Origin: Sporosarcina sp. FSL K6-3457
GTDB taxonomy: Bacteria > Bacillota > Bacilli > Bacillales_A > Planococcaceae
Reading direction: 5' to 3'
DNA length: 64,000 nucleotides
Assembly: GCF_038007285.1 (NCBI RefSeq)
Contig: NZ_JBBOWX010000001.1
Location: 2,497,501 to 2,561,500 of the forward strand
Each line of letters begins with the position of its first letter. Position 1 is the first letter of the stretch. Both the position numbers and the translations under genes were made by a program. Shown here one piece after another: positions 61,997 to 64,000 of the stretch. The notes beneath the pieces were generated by a model that saw nothing but the letters and a program-made list of their open reading frames with translations, was not told the DNA's origin and did not search any database.

Positions 61997-62380
61997 TCAA
62001 ACATAGATGTTAATTATTAATTCGGGCTCAAAAGAGACGAATGATTTTTCCCTATAAATATCAACGCCATTCAAGCTTTTGTAAAACTGATAATTTTTAT
62101 AGAGATTAGGATATTCTCGCTTGTCATGCCCCCCACAGTATTTAATCAGAATTAACTCTTCATCATCACCATCAGGTGGACTATCATCCCATTCAGCGTA
62201 TTTTTCAAGATGCTTTTCAGCTTCCGATTTTTCTTCAAAGACAATAACGTCCCAATTATGATAGTCGATTAAAATTATTGGTTCTTGTTTCCGCGCATGA
62301 CCTTGTGAAACCAGTTCTGCCGCAGTCTTAATAGCACTTTTTATATTGCTATACGTTGCAAAATCTGGGTTACTACCCAT
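61997..62380 (-). CDS. Hypothetical phage protein
   Basis: 127 residues from MGSNPDFATYSNIKSAIKTA; GAAAGGATGAGG supports ATG at 62380 over an in-frame ATG at 62389. VFEEKSEAEKHLEKYAEWDD suggests a helical acidic protein. Unrecognised. Confidence 0.6.
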   Translation of the reverse strand: MGSNPDFATYSNIKSAIKTAAELVSQGHARKQEPIILIDYHNWDVIVFEEKSEAEKHLEKYAEWDDSPPDGDDEELILIKYCGGHDKREYPNLYKNYQFYKSLNGVDIYREKSFVSFEPELIINIYV

Positions 62381-62436
62381 TTGCCTCATCCTTTCTTTGG
62401 TACGCTTTATGTGTCATATCTTGATCGATATACGAT

Positions 62437-62730
62437 TTAATAATTCGGGCATATTATGACATCCGGTACGGTGCCTTTATATTCGTCAATCATGTCCTGA
62501 TAAGAGATTTCAATTTGATTATTTAGCTCTTCGTCAAAAATGCTTCTTTTCACTAGCAGGGCATCCCCTTGTATTTCAGAAATTTTTATTCCGTCTTCTG
62601 TAGCAGACATTAAATCGTCCGTCACAATATCGTCCTGGTACTTCGTAAAATAATGGATTACGGCATCCTTTGCGTTTCTAGCAATTACTACCTCTGTTCC
62701 TTCATCATGTTCAAAACTGAATAATTTCAC
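62437..62730 (-). CDS. Hypothetical phage protein
   Basis: 97 residues, GTG start after AAAAAGGAGG. KLFSFEHDEGTEVVIARNAKDAVIHYFTKY resembles short proteins that deal with single residues of acidic charge; no family recognised. Confidence 0.6.
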   Translation of the reverse strand: MKLFSFEHDEGTEVVIARNAKDAVIHYFTKYQDDIVTDDLMSATEDGIKISEIQGDALLVKRSIFDEELNNQIEISYQDMIDEYKGTVPDVIICPNY

Positions 62731-62778
62731 GATAATTTCCTCCTTTTTTATCAGTTCTCATAATGGTCGGAATGTGCA

Positions 62779-63123
62779 TTAACGAATTACCTTCAGATGT
62801 GGCAGTAGCTTAATTAGCCCTTCAAGGTTACTCCATTCTTCTACATGCTCAACATCTTCCTTAAATGATTTTTTGTATTTCTCTTCCGACATGATGACCG
62901 TGGGACGATTGTAATAATTAACTGCATAACCTTTAGCCATGTTCATTCTCTGGTCGTAACGCGTAGTGAATCCACTACAAAATGAAATCTCGTTTTCATC
63001 GGAAAAATTTTCTCTCACTTGCTTATTTTTATGGAAACAACGCTCTACACATATATTTTCTGAATCCCCACACTCATGCTCAAAGTGTTTACAGTTTCTA
63101 CAAATGCTAGTTTGTATCCTCAT
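62779..63123 (-). CDS. Cysteine-rich phage protein
   Basis: 114 residues. CRNCKHFEHECGDSENICVERCFHKN carries several Cys/His likely to bind zinc; a later FCSGF adds one more Cys. AGGAGGAAAAT precedes the ATG. Function unknown. Confidence 0.65.
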   Translation of the reverse strand: MRIQTSICRNCKHFEHECGDSENICVERCFHKNKQVRENFSDENEISFCSGFTTRYDQRMNMAKGYAVNYYNRPTVIMSEEKYKKSFKEDVEHVEEWSNLEGLIKLLPHLKVIR

Positions 63124-63144
63124 ATTTTCCTCCTGAAGCTTTCT

Positions 63145-63345
63145 TTACAAGACATAGATTCTTTTTTCCTGCACTGCTTCTTTTAAAATAAATCCAAACG
63201 TTTCGTCCTGCCTTTTGTGCTCATCGCAGTAATCTGTAATCCCCCAAAACCTATTAGGGTATGTTGTATTTTCTGATGGGGAATGTATAGAGTAGCGTTT
63301 AATTTGTCCACTGCATTCGGTAGATTGACATTTGCATATTTTCAT
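63145..63345 (-). CDS. Small zinc-binding-like phage protein
   Basis: 66 residues. MKICKCQSTECSG and YCDEHKRQ supply Cys/His pairs for one zinc site. AAGGAG Shine-Dalgarno present. Unrecognised family. Confidence 0.6.
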   Translation of the reverse strand: MKICKCQSTECSGQIKRYSIHSPSENTTYPNRFWGITDYCDEHKRQDETFGFILKEAVQEKRIYVL

Positions 63346-63377
63346 TTACGCTTCTCCTTCCTAGTTCATAGTTTGCG

Positions 63378-63611
63378 TCAATCGTAAAGTCTTTCCAGCT
63401 TTTTCCACACTCGAACTAAGAATATACTTTTAGCAGTTTCCAAACCGACATTTACTCCTGCTCTGAAAGTTTCGCTACTGCCTTCTCGCTTATAATTCGA
63501 TTCGATTTCTCCTGTTAGTAATTCCTCAAATTCGATTATCAACTCAAGCATTCTTTCGTTTTTTTTCGTTGCTGAAAGTAAGGCTTTTATTGCTCCCGAT
63601 TCCTTGCTCAT
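63378..63611 (-). CDS. Hypothetical phage protein
   Basis: 77 residues, helical (MSKESGAIKALLSATKKNER..., RAGVNVGLETAKSIFLVRVW). AGGAGG precedes the ATG. Unrecognised. Confidence 0.6.
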   Translation of the reverse strand: MSKESGAIKALLSATKKNERMLELIIEFEELLTGEIESNYKREGSSETFRAGVNVGLETAKSIFLVRVWKKLERLYD

Positions 63612-63679
63612 AGAAACCTCCTTACTACGCCTAATGTGTCAACGTCGTTTGTTCAAACTGTTCATTACGCATTGAGTGT

Positions 63680-64000
63680 TTATGCGAATTGCTCCCATGT
63701 TTTTTCTTCTGCATCCCTACGATTTTTAATGAGTTTTTCGTATTCTTCTTTATCTGCGACTGTCCCTTTGACCAACTCGCAATCCATGAAATGTTCGAAA
63801 TTATTGCCGAATAGATGATAAATGCTGTCGGCTTCTTCATCTTCTTTGTCGTAGATTCCTGGACATTCTGAATAATACGTATATAAACCATTGTCTTCTT
63901 CAAAGTATTGAGGGGTGAGTTTTATCGTTTTTCCAACCAACTCTTTACTTCCGTGTTTTTTACACCATTGTTCCCCGAATTTGATGCTATCTCCACGTTC
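63680..64000 (-). CDS. Hypothetical phage protein, partial (5' end outside window)
   Basis: The frame ending at 63680 stays open through the window edge, upstream of the TTG at 63940 that could otherwise look like its start: the extra residues read ERGDSIKFGEQWCKKHGSKE. The visible 106 residues are acidic (EEDNGLYTYYSECPGIYDKEDEEADSI, ends given) with no recognised domain. Complete start lies beyond 64,000. Confidence 0.65.
   Translation of the reverse strand, partial: ERGDSIKFGEQWCKKHGSKELVGKTIKLTPQYFEEDNGLYTYYSECPGIYDKEDEEADSIYHLFGNNFEHFMDCELVKGTVADKEEYEKLIKNRRDAEEKTWEQFA

Noticed and set aside
1..64000. CRISPR arrays, tRNA or rRNA genes, insertion sequences
   Set aside because: No regularly spaced repeats, no cloverleaf or TTCRANNC-type arms that I could support, and no transposase genes were seen.

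Overview
The window is chromosomal DNA of a low-to-mid-GC, endospore-lineage Firmicute. Gene content and order (ispA-xseB-xseA-folD-nusB-asp23-accC-accB-spoIIIA-efp-papA-aroQ-yqhR-yqhQ, then lipM, yqhL, gcvPB-gcvPA-gcvT, aroK) match the Bacillales yqi/yqh region. A Planococcaceae member such as Sporosarcina is my best guess, but that is inference from gene style and not a database match.

Positions 1 to about 26,100 are host core genome, mostly on the minus strand: isoprenoid, DNA repair, folate, fatty-acid (accBC with its Asp23 partner), translation (efp), shikimate (aroQ, aroK), lipoate, haem and glycine cleavage genes. Three things stand out. The spoIIIA operon is reduced: AC, AD, a short AE, AG and AH remain, AA and AB are absent, and a 58-residue membrane protein sits where AF should be. 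The B12-dependent ribonucleotide reductase gene is interrupted by a 321-nt group I intron with no ORF, whose splice sites restore the reading frame exactly. A radical SAM/hemY operon has an Fnr-type palindrome correctly placed for class II activation. A tandem glycine riboswitch with a terminator controls gcvT-gcvPA-gcvPB.

From about 26,400 to the right edge the window holds a long-tailed siphovirus-type prophage, running right to left. Small early genes lie at 59.4-64 kb, then a late regulator, small and large terminase, portal, MuF protein, scaffold, capsid, connectors, major tail protein, tail chaperones, a roughly 2,160-residue tape measure, Dit, fibre and Gp37-like tail proteins, and finally holin-like proteins and an M23 endolysin ending at 33.7 kb. 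No integrase, excisionase or CI-type repressor is seen, so that end of the prophage must lie beyond 64,000.

Between the lysis genes and aroK is an accessory zone. It holds a plus-strand cassette with two zinc-ribbon/AP2-type genes behind a promoter with a perfect palindromic operator; a minus-strand SOS-box-controlled mutagenesis cassette (WYL protein, unknown, LexA-like HTH, Y-family polymerase, YolD-like proteins); and a secreted metallo-beta-lactamase-fold/excalibur protein paired with a DUF3006 protein. Two morons sit inside the late operon, each with its own terminator: a putative PD-(D/E)XK nuclease between tail and lysis genes, and a putative exported protein beside the terminase. The major tail gene ends on a G7 run that looks like a programmed -1 frameshift site. 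The tape-measure gene appears to start at an ATA codon.
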